Positions 48,869 to 62,332 of a stretch of DNA of 64,000 bases are shown piece after piece; position 1 is the stretch's first letter; each line of letters begins with the position of its first letter. Source of the DNA: Phycomyces nitens (taxonomy: Eukaryota > Mucoromycota > Mucoromycetes > Mucorales > Phycomycetaceae). Both the position numbers and the translations under genes were made by a program. The notes beneath the pieces are model-generated. The model did not search any database. It was not told the DNA's origin and saw nothing but the letters and a program-made list of their open reading frames with translations. The stretch is taken from contig JAHRBC010000005.1 in NCBI GenBank assembly GCA_022702545.1, positions 4,418,501 to 4,482,500 on the forward strand. The letters are read 5' to 3'.

Positions 48869-50498
48869 ATGGAGAGCAATAGTACTGCTGAAGAAGCTTG
48901 CCCTAACACTGGAGGTCTTCGTATTGATGGTGGCTTGTAAGTCCAAAAGAACACTCCACAACTGTCCCCTTGCTCATCTTTTACCTATAGGGATACCCCA
49001 GGTTTCCACTTCATCGATGCCTGGAACCATCCCCAGTAAGACCCTGATATTCTAGTGAATTTCTCTATTGGCTAACCACTCTTGCAGACAAAATTGGCAT
49101 GTCATAGGCTGGGTCGTCTGTGCCTTTTTACTGCTGGTTACCTGGATAACCGCGTTCGTAGTCATCTCTAGACACTTGAGAAACTATTAGTAAGAAAACT
49201 GGCCTGGTTGAAAGATGTCTTGGCAAACTATTTTTACTAAATTCGTATAATTTATAAAAATCACTTGAAATAATAGTGACCCAAATATCCAACGACACAA
49301 ACTCCGAGTCTTGCTCTATCCTCCTTTCTATGCTACCCTGGCCTGGCTATCCTACCTTCGATACGATTATGCGACTACAATCACCTTTTTTGCGACCCTT
49401 TTCGAGTCATTTGCTGTATATAATCTCTATGCCTGTCTCCAGGCCTACCTCCAGCCATTTAGAGAAGAAGTAGGCAAGACAAAGATCCCACTGACCACCA
49501 AAGTATTCTCATTATTTACGGTTAATCTGTAAGTACTCTTATTTTTATTATTATTATTATTATTTTTGGTATTACGATTATTATTGTTAACCTTGTTTAA
49601 AAGGAAATCCAAGTTTGGACTCCATTACCGTGTCATTACGGATATTCTTGTATTTCAGTATCCATTGTGGTAAGCATTTTGGTCACCAAATTAAATAGTC
49701 ATATTTTAACGATTCCATTTATAAAGGGCCGTCATCGATGCATTTGCGTCTATTTTTACGTCTATAAAGGGCTACTACTGTGGCAGCAGCTACAACTTCC
49801 ATGGCGCCCATGTCTACCTTGTCATTATCAACTTTACATCTCTTTCGATTATCCTCAGTGCCCTGTTTACCTATCTGGCTGTTTTTGAGTCCGAATGGAA
49901 AAAGGGGCAGATCAGCGCACATGGCATGTTTTGGTGCGTAAAGGCGCCCATCATGATCATCTTTTATGGGGGTGATATCCTCCTGACTGGCCTCACCACC
50001 GCCGGTGTTATTCACGGTACTACAGGCGAAAGTTCGAGTGACGGAATTGCTTGGCCTGCTGCTGCTGTCAAGAACGGCATCTATGTCATCATTGTGTGTG
50101 TAGTTATGTGCGTGGTTACCTTTTTGATGGTCAAGTACTTTGGCCCTAGTGACAATCTCACAAACCAGCTTGAAAAAGACGTTAAGCCTCTGGGTGTTTG
50201 GGTGGCTATTATGGATGCTTACCTGGGCTACATACCCCAGTTCCTGCAAGATGTGTTTGGCTGTGGTAAGGATTCTTACCAGCTCGTCAGGAAGCGGGTG
50301 GAACTCCGGTCTCGGAAGCAGCGCGAAAAGTTAGTTGCCGGAGACCCGGGTACAAATCTCCTCCAACCCTATGGACAAGAAGACGAATATCAAATGAGCC
50401 ACCAGGCCCCATCATATACCGGAGGATACTCGGCTCCAGAGCCAGCCCACCAGTACAATGCGGGAAATAATAGAGAGAACAACTATCGACAAGTCTAA
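48869..50498 (+). CDS. TMEM184/organic solute transporter Ost-alpha family protein
   Basis: Seven-helix membrane protein of the Ost-alpha/TMEM184 (DUF300) family; fungal members are vacuolar or endosomal with poorly known function. Six exons: 48869-48936, 48991-49035, 49088-49189, 49277-49528, 49604-49669, 49727-50498, 1305 nt, 434 aa. Seen in order: TM1 (VVCAFLLLVTWITAFVV), the conserved HKLRVLLYPPFYATLAWLSY, ESFAVYNLYACLQAYL, YRVITDILVFQYPLW, a helix SLSIILSALFTYLAVF, CVKAPIMIIFYGGDILL and YVIIVCVVMCVVTFLMV. The ~150-residue C-terminal tail is hydrophilic and ends in a Gln/Tyr/Pro-rich stretch (DEYQMSHQAPSYTGGYS). Transport activity cannot be inferred. Confidence 0.85.
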
Positions 50499-51753
50499 TA
50501 CCTAATACTTGGAAAGACTTGGCAGAGGTTATTTACGTACAAATTACACAAGATGGTTAATAATACACCCTAATATAAATCTTATTATTTATCTATAATC
50601 CCAATATACAACCATTGGGTGTTCCCATGGCTACAATGTATATACGCCACAAGTATAAAAAAGAAAAAACCTTGCCAACTAATTCAATAGCAGTCATAAA
50701 CCTTTTATATAATATATATATACACACACTGGCTACTTTCGGATACTCTTGTGGGGTTTCAATAGTCACATAAAAAGGGTTTAGTTTATACGATTGCTAT
50801 ATATTTTGAAATTTATTCTTATTCTTATTCTTATTCGTACAATTCTGTATTTAGGATTCAAATCTGTCGTTTCCAAGAAGTTGAGCACAAAGAACCTTGG
50901 CATTGAATTCTAAAGAGTTTCTGTATTCTTGGACATTCAAACTTTTATTGCATCATTCTATTGCCAACTTTATATGTGAATCAAATCTACAAGCTATAAA
51001 TATTTTTCTTTACAACACTTGTTATTTTGTACTGCTTTTATCATCTGCCATTACCTCGATATCCTGTGAATAATACATGATCAGGGCATGACTTGATATC
51101 TTTCACTTTATACCCCATTATCCAAATAATAGCAATACTACTGCTATGTCTTTTGAACCATCAAGGGTCCAAGGCACAATTGGGTTTCCAACCATTCAGC
51201 CTCAAAAAGAAAAAAGAAACCTCTAGCTCACAACCCTTTGGGATCAAGCTTTGTGTGTCACAAAGGTGGCTAGTGATGTTACATTCTTATAATAAAAAAA
51301 GGAAAATCAAAGATAACTTGTTTACATTAGCACATCTATAGAACATGCAATCTTTTCCTCCTCCTCCTTGATTCTTTACGCCAGACCCTTTTTTTTTAAG
51401 TATTATATTTTGAGAATTCCAAGATTTTTTTTTTCCCTTGAAAAATGTCAATCATTTTTTGATCTTCAGCAAACATGCAGACTCGCAGATTTTGCAAGGC
51501 AATACAGCATTTTATAATTGATGGCCATGGTGCGCCATTGAAACTCTGTGATAGTTTATACTCTATACACCAAGCAAGATCTGGTCCTTGTCGTCAAATA
51601 AAGAAGTACATTAAAGACCAAGAGCATTAAAAAGGCTGTATATTTTCCTAGTTTAATTCAGTGTGTGGCAGTCACTTTTTATTTATTTATTTTAGCATTG
51701 ATTACAGGAAATCCAAAAAAAATATTATAGATACATTTCTTGACCAATTCATC
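50499..51753. other. AT-rich intergenic region
   Basis: No recognisable gene. Homopolymer A/T runs and short TA repeats. The 82-codon frame at 51093-51341 has no known content. Confidence 0.5.
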
Positions 51754-53475
<1,722 letters not shown>

Positions 53476-54182
53476 ATCCAACAAGATGTGCTTATTTCTA
53501 TTGTGTATTATAATGTATATTTTCCTGTTTTTTGTTGTTGTTGCTGTTGTTGAAAATAGATTCCTGATGTCCTGGCAATATCAGGAACAGATCAGCAAAG
53601 AAAGACCTGGAAAATCTCAGGATTAACAAGAATCAAAACAAAAAAGCAAATATATATATATATATATGTATATATATACATATATACACGCACCTGTGTC
53701 TTCTAAGAAAGAAGTATTGGGTCCATTACAAATCTTTTAATAATTCATTCGGCTCCTTTGTGCACTCCTTGCTTTGTATAGTGTCAGGGACAAAATACAT
53801 ACATCTTTCTCACAACTGAAAACAGACCCTTTGGCTTTCATTGGCGCCACATTGTGCCCTTGCATTAACAAGAGGTGCACAATGAAGCACACGACGCCAA
53901 GTGCAAGGGCCAATGCAAGTAATAAGTTAAGTCTATAGATTCCTTTGGTTAGAATCTCGATGGAAAGGAATCAAAATATTGAATGACACTTGATAAAACA
54001 TGGCGACTATAGGAAAAAAAAACAATGATGGTGAAGTATTTATTATGATTATTATTATTATTATCGGATTAGCATTATTATAGTAGTATTAAAGCTATTA
54101 TTATTATGATTATTATGATTATTAAAAATGTGTATATATAAACAATAACAACAATAGCGTACAATAGTAAATAGATATGGGA
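53476..54182. other. Intergenic region with possible short membrane ORF
   Basis: Tail-to-tail gap between DUS2 and the F-box gene. TA repeats at about 53650-53690 and ATT repeats at about 54040-54125. A 77-codon open frame on the minus strand (53970-53737) is described separately. Confidence 0.5.
53737..53970 (-). CDS. Possible small membrane protein exon, unrecognised
   Basis: Open frame of 77 codons to a stop at 53737, with no ATG at its head, so it would need an upstream exon. It begins FLSIEILTKGIYR and continues into a strong hydrophobic helix (LNLLLALALALGVVCFIV) followed by a polar segment with two Cys residues (SVFSCEKDVC) and a basic end. The hydrophobic-polar pattern and absence of stops look protein-like in otherwise AT-rich intergenic DNA, but no family is recognised and the upstream exon was not found. 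Confidence 0.25.
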   Translation of the reverse strand, partial: FLSIEILTKGIYRLNLLLALALALGVVCFIVHLLLMQGHNVAPMKAKGSVFSCEKDVCILSLTLYKARSAQRSRMNY

Positions 54183-56334
54183 TCAAGCGTCGGGTCGACA
54201 GCCAAAATCCATCCACCATACGTCTCCTTCTCGTCCTCCGTACACAATACCCATTGGACCAATGGCTAGTCGGGAACGTACAAAGTCATAGCCATCTGAT
54301 AGCCGATCGTCCTGTCTGCTATGTTCTGCAGCTGGTTCTATCCAAGAACATTCTCCATTGACAAGAGTGACTCGAGCGGCAGTGGTTCCATTGAGAGCAT
54401 ACACGGCAATGTCTCCATGGCGATTGAGAGTCGCAACCCGGCCATTGTGAGTAGTGACATTGATGATCTCCAGGGCTGTTCGTTCGAGTGGACTGGTACG
54501 GATCGAGTGTATCAATGCTGGTTTATGAGAAAAGTCTGGAATTGTGGTTAAAGTGGTTGAATGAGGGTGCTGTTTGATGTAATTGGCAGTGCGCATCTGG
54601 CAGGCATATCCATAGTCATTGTACGAAGAGTGTCTTCGGAGGCGCATCAAGAGAGGATCCCGGGGTTCCTTTTCTTTCTTCTTGTGGCGTGAGAGTAATG
54701 ACGGCAGGAGATTACGACGAGGAGATGGAGGAGATGGAGGGGAAGGGGGCGAGGAGTGTGGAGTTGATATAGATTGAGTAGGCAGGAGAGAGAGGAGGTT
54801 GTCATTGAGAGTATTTTTGGACTGAAGGGGAGTCCATTGGAAGTGATGGATACGTCTGCTCTGAAAAGGTGCCAATACCATGCTGAGGGATCCATCATAG
54901 TCCACAGACGGCATACTGCAGGGTGGAAGGGTGTGGGGCACGGCAGGTTTGGTCTGGTCGAGGATATCGAATGCATGGGCTATTCCATCTACACTAACGG
55001 TCATAACATGATGGTCGGACAAGTACACGCTATGAGGTTGATTATCAAATGCCTAGAGATAACAGGTAAGAATTCCTTCTTTTTTTCCCTTTTCAACAAG
55101 ATGTTTGGATCCAAACAAAAGAATATATATTATCTGGCGTGATTACCTTGTTGGCCAGCCGAACTCCTTTACGCCAGTGCCAGACAAAGAGAGCAGACGG
55201 CTTTCTCCCAAGGACAGCAAAATAATCCTGACTGAGGGCAATTGAATCAGGGACAAAAGATGGGTGGCTGCCACCCTTGAGAACCTGAATAGGCTCACGC
55301 GGGTTCTTCTTGTTGATATCATAAAACATGCACTTTCTAATATAATAAAAGCAAGGGTCAATCAGTACATTAGAAGACTATACATGAATGTGCACATTGC
55401 CCCTTTACTAATGATTTATTTCCAGGTGTATGACTTACGATCCTCGGAGGGCAACTACCAAGATATTGATCTCTGGCAAGATGTCAATGCATTCCACTAC
55501 ATTAGCTGGTTGAGATACATCGCCAAAGGTCCATTTGATTTGCAGCTGAAAGCCATTTGAAGTAGAATATTCATACAATCGAACACAATTATCCTATCAA
55601 CCCTTTTAATACCATCAACGCAGCTTTTTTCTTGTATGTATAGAATCCTTACCTCGTTCAAGGTCACCAAGAGATTTGCTCTCAATTTGATCGATAGTAT
55701 TCTTCCTCCTTCACAGCTGATTTTACATAATCGTTGTACAGACCCCATACGCCAATTAGTAGATGAGATTGCCTGACAATAGCGGGTCTGCCAAGGTAGA
55801 CTGGTCAATTCATTAATCCTGGATGTCTGGAGGTGTAGGTGGATATCCGGGTATTTTTTGCAGAGGGACTGATAACGCCTTTTCCAGATCAAAGGGTCTT
55901 GGGCAATGGCTCGCCAGCGTCGACAAGTCTGCAAGGGTAGCAAAAGGTGGTTAGTGGATTTGTAATTGACCCCAAAATAATAAATAAAATAACAATAGGA
56001 TTAATATTATCTATTATTGCATTGTGTACCACATGGGATGGTTACCCATTTGGGTGAATTATCTGTAGAGAACGTATATTTACCAATTGAACACGCACGA
56101 GGTCTTCAAACGGCAAGAAATGAAGGATGCAGAGGGCGATTTCATGAGGTAGACGGCTCAAGAGAGAGGTCTGGTCATGGTCTTGTATGGGCTGTTCAGG
56201 TACGAGAGAAAGACTGTTTTGGGTTGAATAAGGGCTCATTTGTCTGTATCATACCTCTTTGAAGAATGGCCGGTGAGAAGGGTGAGTTTTCGAAGAGGTC
56301 TGACGAATTCCTGGACAGATTTTCTTCGTGTCAT
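54183..56334 (-). CDS. F-box protein with WD40-like propeller
   Basis: Probable substrate adaptor of an SCF ubiquitin ligase. Six exons: 56334-56255, 56213-56084, 55928-55653, 55593-55439, 55336-55147, 55052-54183, 1701 nt, 566 aa. The F-box spans exons 2-3 (LLSRLPHEIALCILHFLPFEDL, then RVQL, TCRRWRAIAQDPLIWKRRY). Downstream, WD-like strands are seen (NCVRLYEYSTSN, ILVVALRGSKCMFYDIN, YFAVLGRKPSALFVWHWRKG, VMTVSVDGIAHAFDI, GRVATLNRHGDIAVYAL). A low-complexity SPPSPPSPPSP insert lies in the last exon. The start at 56334 (MTRRKSVQEF) with a 41-bp intron keeps frame; a start at 56239 (MSPYSTQN) inside that intron is the alternative. Substrate unknown. Confidence 0.82.
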
Positions 56335-56654
56335 TTAGATTGATGGTAAGGGTAAAAAAAAGGGAGAAAGAAAGGAATAAAGAGTGTGAGAAATTAAATT
56401 TATATAAGAAAAAATATGATCTGTTCAAGATCGAACCAAGCCGCGGTTGAAAGAAGTAGAGCGATACATAAAAAAAAGACTATGTGGATAATAATATTAT
56501 TCTCTTTTTATTTTATTTTTGGTTAAAGGACTCCAAGCAAAATAATAATAATAGTCAATGATTCCACAACAGGGTCAAGAACACGAGCAATCGAGGGAAA
56601 ATGGTTAAAGAGATCTTTAAATAAATAAAAAGGCAAATTCTATACATCTAAATG

Positions 56655-57248
56655 TTAAACTATGGGCTTTTCATAGACATAAATTCCTTGGGGTTCATCA
56701 GACACCTTGAGGGAGAGGCCTTGGATTTCATTGAGATTGAATACCAAGCTAACGATGCGAGCCCCACGATCATGATGATAACGTAGAAGATCTGCAAATT
56801 TGTCTGTGTGGTCTGGCAAGAGAAACAGGACAATGACAGTCCACTTGGGATCCCTTACTAATCCTGGTAGGCCCAACAAATCACCCTCAATAAATTCCAC
56901 TTGTAAAGTGTCACCCAAGACCTGCCGACATAGGGACTTTGATAGGTCAACCAGGCCAGAATCCGACTCTATTCCCATTGCGTGGGCTGCTCCACAAACA
57001 GCCACTGCTGCAGTGCAAAACCTGCCATCGCCTGAGCCGAGATCCAATAAACGGTCATCTCGGCCTACCTTTGCCATCTCGAGGGCCTGCAGGACACGAT
57101 TGGCCGAAGTAGGGCAGAATGGCGCGAGGGTTGTGTCGATTCCCTCGAGATAGGCAGGAAAAGGATCGGTGTCACTCGTGTCTTGACATTTGATATCTGC
57201 TTCTGTATATACATTCAAGAACGTGCTGCGATGCTTGTCAAGTTCCAT
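56655..57248 (-). CDS. Class I SAM-dependent methyltransferase
   Basis: Single exon of 197 aa. The SAM-binding motif I is LLDLGSGDGRF at residues 67-77, followed by an acidic residue ending the second strand (GIESD) and the later VEFIEGDLLGL; VIVLFLLPDHTDKFADLL matches the motif-IV region. The PFCPTSANRVLQALEMAK helix before motif I resembles the region seen in FAM173/ATP-synthase c-subunit lysine methyltransferases, but that assignment is weak and the hydrophobic N-terminal anchor of that family is missing. Start at ATG 57248 (MELDKHRS). The gene lies upstream of the F-box gene on the same strand, 321 bp away. Confidence 0.75.
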   Translation of the reverse strand: MELDKHRSTFLNVYTEADIKCQDTSDTDPFPAYLEGIDTTLAPFCPTSANRVLQALEMAKVGRDDRLLDLGSGDGRFCTAAVAVCGAAHAMGIESDSGLVDLSKSLCRQVLGDTLQVEFIEGDLLGLPGLVRDPKWTVIVLFLLPDHTDKFADLLRYHHDRGARIVSLVFNLNEIQGLSLKVSDEPQGIYVYEKPIV

Positions 57249-57677
57249 TTTCGTCAAAGGTACATCTTTATCTCTCTCACTCTATATTGTTTGAAATGGT
57301 GTTTTTTTTAAATAAAAAGAAAGAAACAAAAGAAACAAAAGAGCAAATATTGTCATTGCTGTTGTTATGGTTACCATGCTATTTTTTTATTATTATTATT
57401 TATTATAAAAGTAACAAGAATTAGCAAAAATAATAATAATGGCTTTTTTTTTGGAATTAATTCGCTTGTGGACTGTTAAAATTGTTTCACTCGATAATTA
57501 AAACTTTATAAACTAATCTATACAATTCAAGATTGATTAATGTGATTAAAGTTAAAAAAAAAAGCAGAATGTGTATAATGCCCTGGATGATTTTGCTGAT
57601 TCATTGCAGCATCAATAGGACAATCAAGTAACAAGGTGTGATGTAAGGCTTTAGCTTTTTTATAACCGAAAAAAAGA
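57249..57677. other. AT-rich promoter-side region
   Basis: Region upstream of the methyltransferase. A-rich and TTA repeats (about 57385-57410). No gene seen. Confidence 0.4.
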
Positions 57678-58570
57678 AATGACTGCAGCCACAGCAGAGA
57701 ATGATTCTGATTGTGGTAATGATGACTCTTTGATATTAGAATCAGCATACTCCTTGGTGAGAGGAGGCTACCATAACTATAGAGATTAATGGATCACAGA
57801 GTTTATCAAACTAGTGAATAATGGGCTTTCTCGGAAAGAAAAGTTGATGAAAAGACTCGTATCAGACCAAGAACAGCAAGCGACCGTTATTAAAGATATC
57901 GAAAAGTTTAGTACCACTCCTTTAAAGCCAAGGACACAAAAAGCATCTTTCTCACTATGTAAAAGATCACCAACGGAAATTCTAAAAGATATAAGGCCTG
58001 GTCTATGTGAGCAGTCTAATGGCCTGTCACTCACTATCCCATCATATGTAAAAGGCTAGAAAGGTTCCCGGCTAGTAGAATATCTTCAAAGTATTTGAAT
58101 AAGAGTCTCTACCATGGGCTTTTATTTCAGCAAAAAAAACTGCTTATTAATTGAGCTTTGGCTCTAGAGACCTTGACTAGTTTCATTTAGAAAAATAAAA
58201 AAAAGTTGAATGATGTAGAGAGTCCAAGCAATATTAATATGCTCGTATTGGAACTTGGACTGAGCACTATCTTGTCTTTATTACAAATGATGCAATGAAT
58301 ATGTTGAGCAGACATGAATTATATATAAATGGCACAATCTTGTTATGGATAATGTACTTGTTCACACACCACCTATTCATGCAAGCAAGAGATAGATTGA
58401 CTGCTTGTACCTTGGTCCTTATTCTTTTCTGAATCTTATTAAACAATTTTGGTCAAAGGTGAAATCTGGTACCAAAAGGCATGCTCTCAAGCCAGATGAT
58501 ATGCTAGAAACCGTGTTTTTCTTTTGTCAAGGATCTATCAGATATTCACAAGAGGTTTCTAAACGTTGAA
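57678..58570 (+). pseudogene. Decayed DDE transposase gene
   Basis: Relic of a Tc1/mariner-like transposase. An N-terminal frame from ATG 57678 contains an in-frame stop after GGYHNYRD and goes on as WITEFIKLVNNGLSRKEK, like a helix-turn-helix start, to a stop at 58059. Further on, 58249 onward reads GTWTEHYLVFITNDAMNML, then shifts frame to HNLVMDNVLVHTPP (second catalytic Asp), a stop, DCLYLGPYSFLNLIKQFW and SKVKSGTKRHAL. The usual LNPIExFW reads LNLIKQFW, so the third catalytic acid is lost. It is a different lineage from the copy at 28.6 kb. No TIRs were found around it. Confidence 0.6.
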
Positions 58571-60568
58571 AACATGGAAACCAATCTTTAAAATACGCAC
58601 GCACGCACATATTTTTTTTAATGGGCGAATTGATTCGAGTACCAAATCTAATGCCAAGTCACGTAGTATCTTGCGGAAATCTACCAAGCAATCTTGTAGT
58701 CCAAATCGGGCTAAAGTTCAGCAGAAATTGTAGCCAAAAGTTTACTGAAGAAACAAGCACCCATGTGAAATACAAGCTCACATCCTTTTCCAAGCCAATG
58801 AAATTCCAGATTGCAGCCTTTACCAATTTACTAGTTTGTGAGCGTGTGATTATTAGATTTTGATGGGAGGACCATTGGAGATTGCCAAAACGCTCTATTG
58901 CTGATTGCAATAATAATGGTGGTTATAATAATAATAATAATAATAATAATTGTGCTAATCCTGTGGCTGTGTAGTGTAGCCATGGGCGCTCAGCAGTTGT
59001 ATTTCGATTTTTCTTTTTCTTTTTTTTTGTCGGATGGTGTCCGAAGAATCCTGGGGAGCTGTTGATTGGACAATGATCAAATGAATAGGAATATGTGGGC
59101 CTTTTGTTTATCACACTGCCTGTCATTCAACCCGTATTCCAAAATAATACTCAACGGTCCGATTCAAATGATCGGCCTAGCAACGGTTGCTTGGCAACAT
59201 ATTAACAAATTGTCTTGGCTTGGATTCAATTTCTTGGACCTGATGTACTGCGCTGTACAGGATGTTCTTTTATTGACCGTAGGATTCCAAGCACAAGAGA
59301 CATAATCTTCTGAGAGATGGCTATATTCTATAATTGCACGTGGAGATTGAATGAGCATGACTGACTCCTTGTTTCTGTTTTACCTTGCACAGTATCCTTT
59401 ATATTCCTTTGAAGCAATTGACCTTGTCTGACCCGGATGAGTCTTTAGTATTTCGAGTTCCGGGATTTGTCTCACTACCAAGCATTTGAGTCCATTACTG
59501 TACACCTTTGTTTTCCGAATTAATATCAAACCTAAAGCCATAATCTGGCTCATGAGCGAGCAGAATTGTGTCGTAGGATGGCCAATAGTGTCGCAAGGGT
59601 TGGCGCCATATTTCATACAAGGCCAAATAAAGCCCAATACTAACGAGAGAGTACAATAGATATGCGTCCGCAAAAAGGACCAAATCCAATCGGCATTGGC
59701 CGCAGTGTGTGTTTGTTTATCTTTATCCTCTTGCTGATGGCGTCTTCCAAGTTTGGTTGTGGTTTAATTTGGTATGAAACTTGTACTGTAGCCATGTAAT
59801 CTTTACGTTCACAAAGCACCTATTTCTGCGGCCTAGTCCCACCGCAACGCGACAATTAAAAGCTGGTCAATAGTCAATAGTCGACAGATGGCAGCTGTAG
59901 AAATCACTCAGATGGTTAAATGTCAACTCGGAATCTTTAGAGTAAAGAGGTTGCCTGTCAAATCGTTTCTTAAATATTGTCATACCCACCCCTCGGTTTG
60001 CAGAGTTCCACGAAAACAAAGACAACCTTTTTCTTGGGGTTTGAATGTTTTAGAAGCAAGATCAAGGGCCTTGACAGTCTAATTTGTCGATTCTATTGCT
60101 TTATATTCGGTAAACATGTCTCTAGAAACATCTTGTGCGTATTTAAACGCGGTTAAATTGCATTGAGCGTATCTAGATACTGACCTCGATTGACAATAAA
60201 CTTTATAATGGCTAGTTTAAAGCTTTTTTTTTCTTTGAAAAAAAAAAGCTAATGTCTCTATAAATGCCATGTTTGATCTCAGTATTTATTTATTCATCTG
60301 GTAGTCCTTGTCCTCAATACACCTACGTCTAGAATGTTTACAAGATATTATATTTATATACATGATACATGTATCTTTGTATTCTCAATCACGGACGATT
60401 TATAATACAAGGCTGTCAGTCTATATCTGGTAGTAACCAACCACTCCACGATGATTTATAGTAGCTATAGCACAGAATCCTCCTGTATCATACACGACCA
60501 AAGAGAGTCATGCTTTTGAAAAAAAAATGATCTGTCGAGGTAAACAATTGAAAGGTTTGGGTCGTTTT

Positions 60569-60598
60569 TCTTTCTTTCTTTCTTTCTTTCTTTCTTTC
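60569..60598. repeat. (TTTC)n tetranucleotide repeat
   Basis: About seven uninterrupted TTTC units, a microsatellite in gene-poor DNA. Confidence 0.9.
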
Positions 60599-61883
60599 AA
60601 GACTTGAAATTGGAATGGGGTTTATGAGACAGTAAGTACGTATATGCTTATTAAAGCTTTCAAAAAGTTTCAGAGTACTGGCTCAGCCAAAAAAAAATCC
60701 CTTTGATGGAATATTCAACCGTCTGAATTTGATTACCGTGTGCCAGAGACCTGGACACAGACATTGGGGACAATACAGAAAGGGGGGGCCCTGGGCCATT
60801 ACGATGAATTAGGTAAATGTGTACCCTGCAGTAGAAAGACATTTATCTTTGATAATATATGATACATTTGCATTTATTTTTGGCCCTTGTTGCTCGAGAT
60901 ACGGTAGGATAGAAAAACTTTATCGAATATAAAAAAGTAAAGAAGGAATAAAATTGACACAAATATTTATGAGTTTCCTTTGACATAATACAGCAAGGTA
61001 ATCATTTATCCTATACAATACCCTATAAATGTATCATAGCCACCCCATTTCTTGAATACTGATATTTATTACTGACCAAAGGTAGATTATAAAGAGTACT
61101 TTACCACTTTAGAATCTTCATTACAGCACGTACAACTTGGGTACTCATGTCTTACAGATAATATATTTAAAAATGTCAAATGTCTAAACTTGAAGAAGTT
61201 GGTTGTTTATAATTGATAGATATAAATATAAATACGATATACTTGATGACATTTATTGTACTTATTGGTGTTGTTTGTGTATTATATTGTCGCAAGCATT
61301 GTTCCACCAGCTTGACGGTTTGGCAAAAAAAAAAAACTGTATGTTTGGACCACAAGAGAAATTCTAAAATAATAACATATGGCTTGTGGCTCTTTGAGTA
61401 ACCCAAGATCATATTACACCTGGAACAGTTATGTTGTGGTCCAAATAGCAGCTCCCTATATTCTCGATAAAACAACTATTAAGGAGATTATGAAAAGTGG
61501 CCTTTTTGGCTCTCTAGATCTATTCACCCGACCTTTGTAACCCTATTTTCTTTAATAACGCGACATAAACATGGCAAAAAGGTGCATAGCATTTAAGCAT
61601 AAAAATCATAACCATAATCATAATCATAATGTTAAGAGGCAAAAATATCGTCCCTTTGCACCGATTGAATGTCCGTTGCAAAGGAATAAAATTCGCTGGC
61701 AATCAATCGCTTGAAGATGGTTCAAGGGAGATCCCAAAAGGCTTTCTCTAGTGTTTTGGGCAGGAAAAAAAAATATTCCTAACCTTGTAATGACATGGTT
61801 AAGCATCTGTCGAATATTCATGGAAATCAATCTTAACTTTGTTTAATAGACTTGTATTATTCACTCTATTATTAATTTCGTCA

Positions 61884-62332
61884 TCATATGATGATAATCT
61901 GGGAAGATCGAGATTGTTTCCAGCAATTATACGCCCATGAATCAGTGCTAGCCATTCTCAAAAAGAATATATTTATGATGGGTTGAGGACTTGTATGATG
62001 CCTGGCATAGTAGTGGAATTGGCTACGATGATGTTTCTGTATTGTCCAAGTCTGTTCTTTTAGATTCCAAGCAAGGTTTGTCATCTCATATCTATCCTCT
62101 TGGGGTCTTTTTTGTACAAATCTAAAGATGGCCAAAATAAGTCTCTGTACTTCTCTAGCCGTTTTTTTTGTGTGTGTGTGCGTGTGGCAGTGCCTGTCTT
62201 GCATAGACTTGTGACCAGCATGATGATCTTTTGATCCATCGCAATCATCACAACCAAAGCCGAGTTGCTCTTAATCGCAACAAAATCTCTAGTGTCTATA
62301 CTCATCTTGTTTCTGGGCTTGCAGGAGCCCAA
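61884..62332 (-). pseudogene. Possible broken ORF, unrecognised
   Basis: A minus-strand frame from 62332 (NKMSIDTRDFVAIKSNSALV, then MIAMDQKIIMLVTSLCKTG and a FWPSLDLYKKDP stretch) stops at 62081, and another frame goes on to 61884 (YEMTNLAWNLKEQTWTI). A CA-repeat lies in the middle. The order suggests one frameshifted protein, but I know no family. Confidence 0.25.

Noticed and set aside
56420..56460. tRNA-like GGTTCGATC on the minus strand
   Set aside because: A T-loop-like word is present, but the T-stem does not pair and there is no matching acceptor, D or anticodon arm.
59380..59780. Three overlapping minus-strand frames
   Set aside because: Each looks partly protein-like (one starting MATVQVSYQIKPQPNLEDAI), but none continues with a coherent exon structure, so no gene is called.
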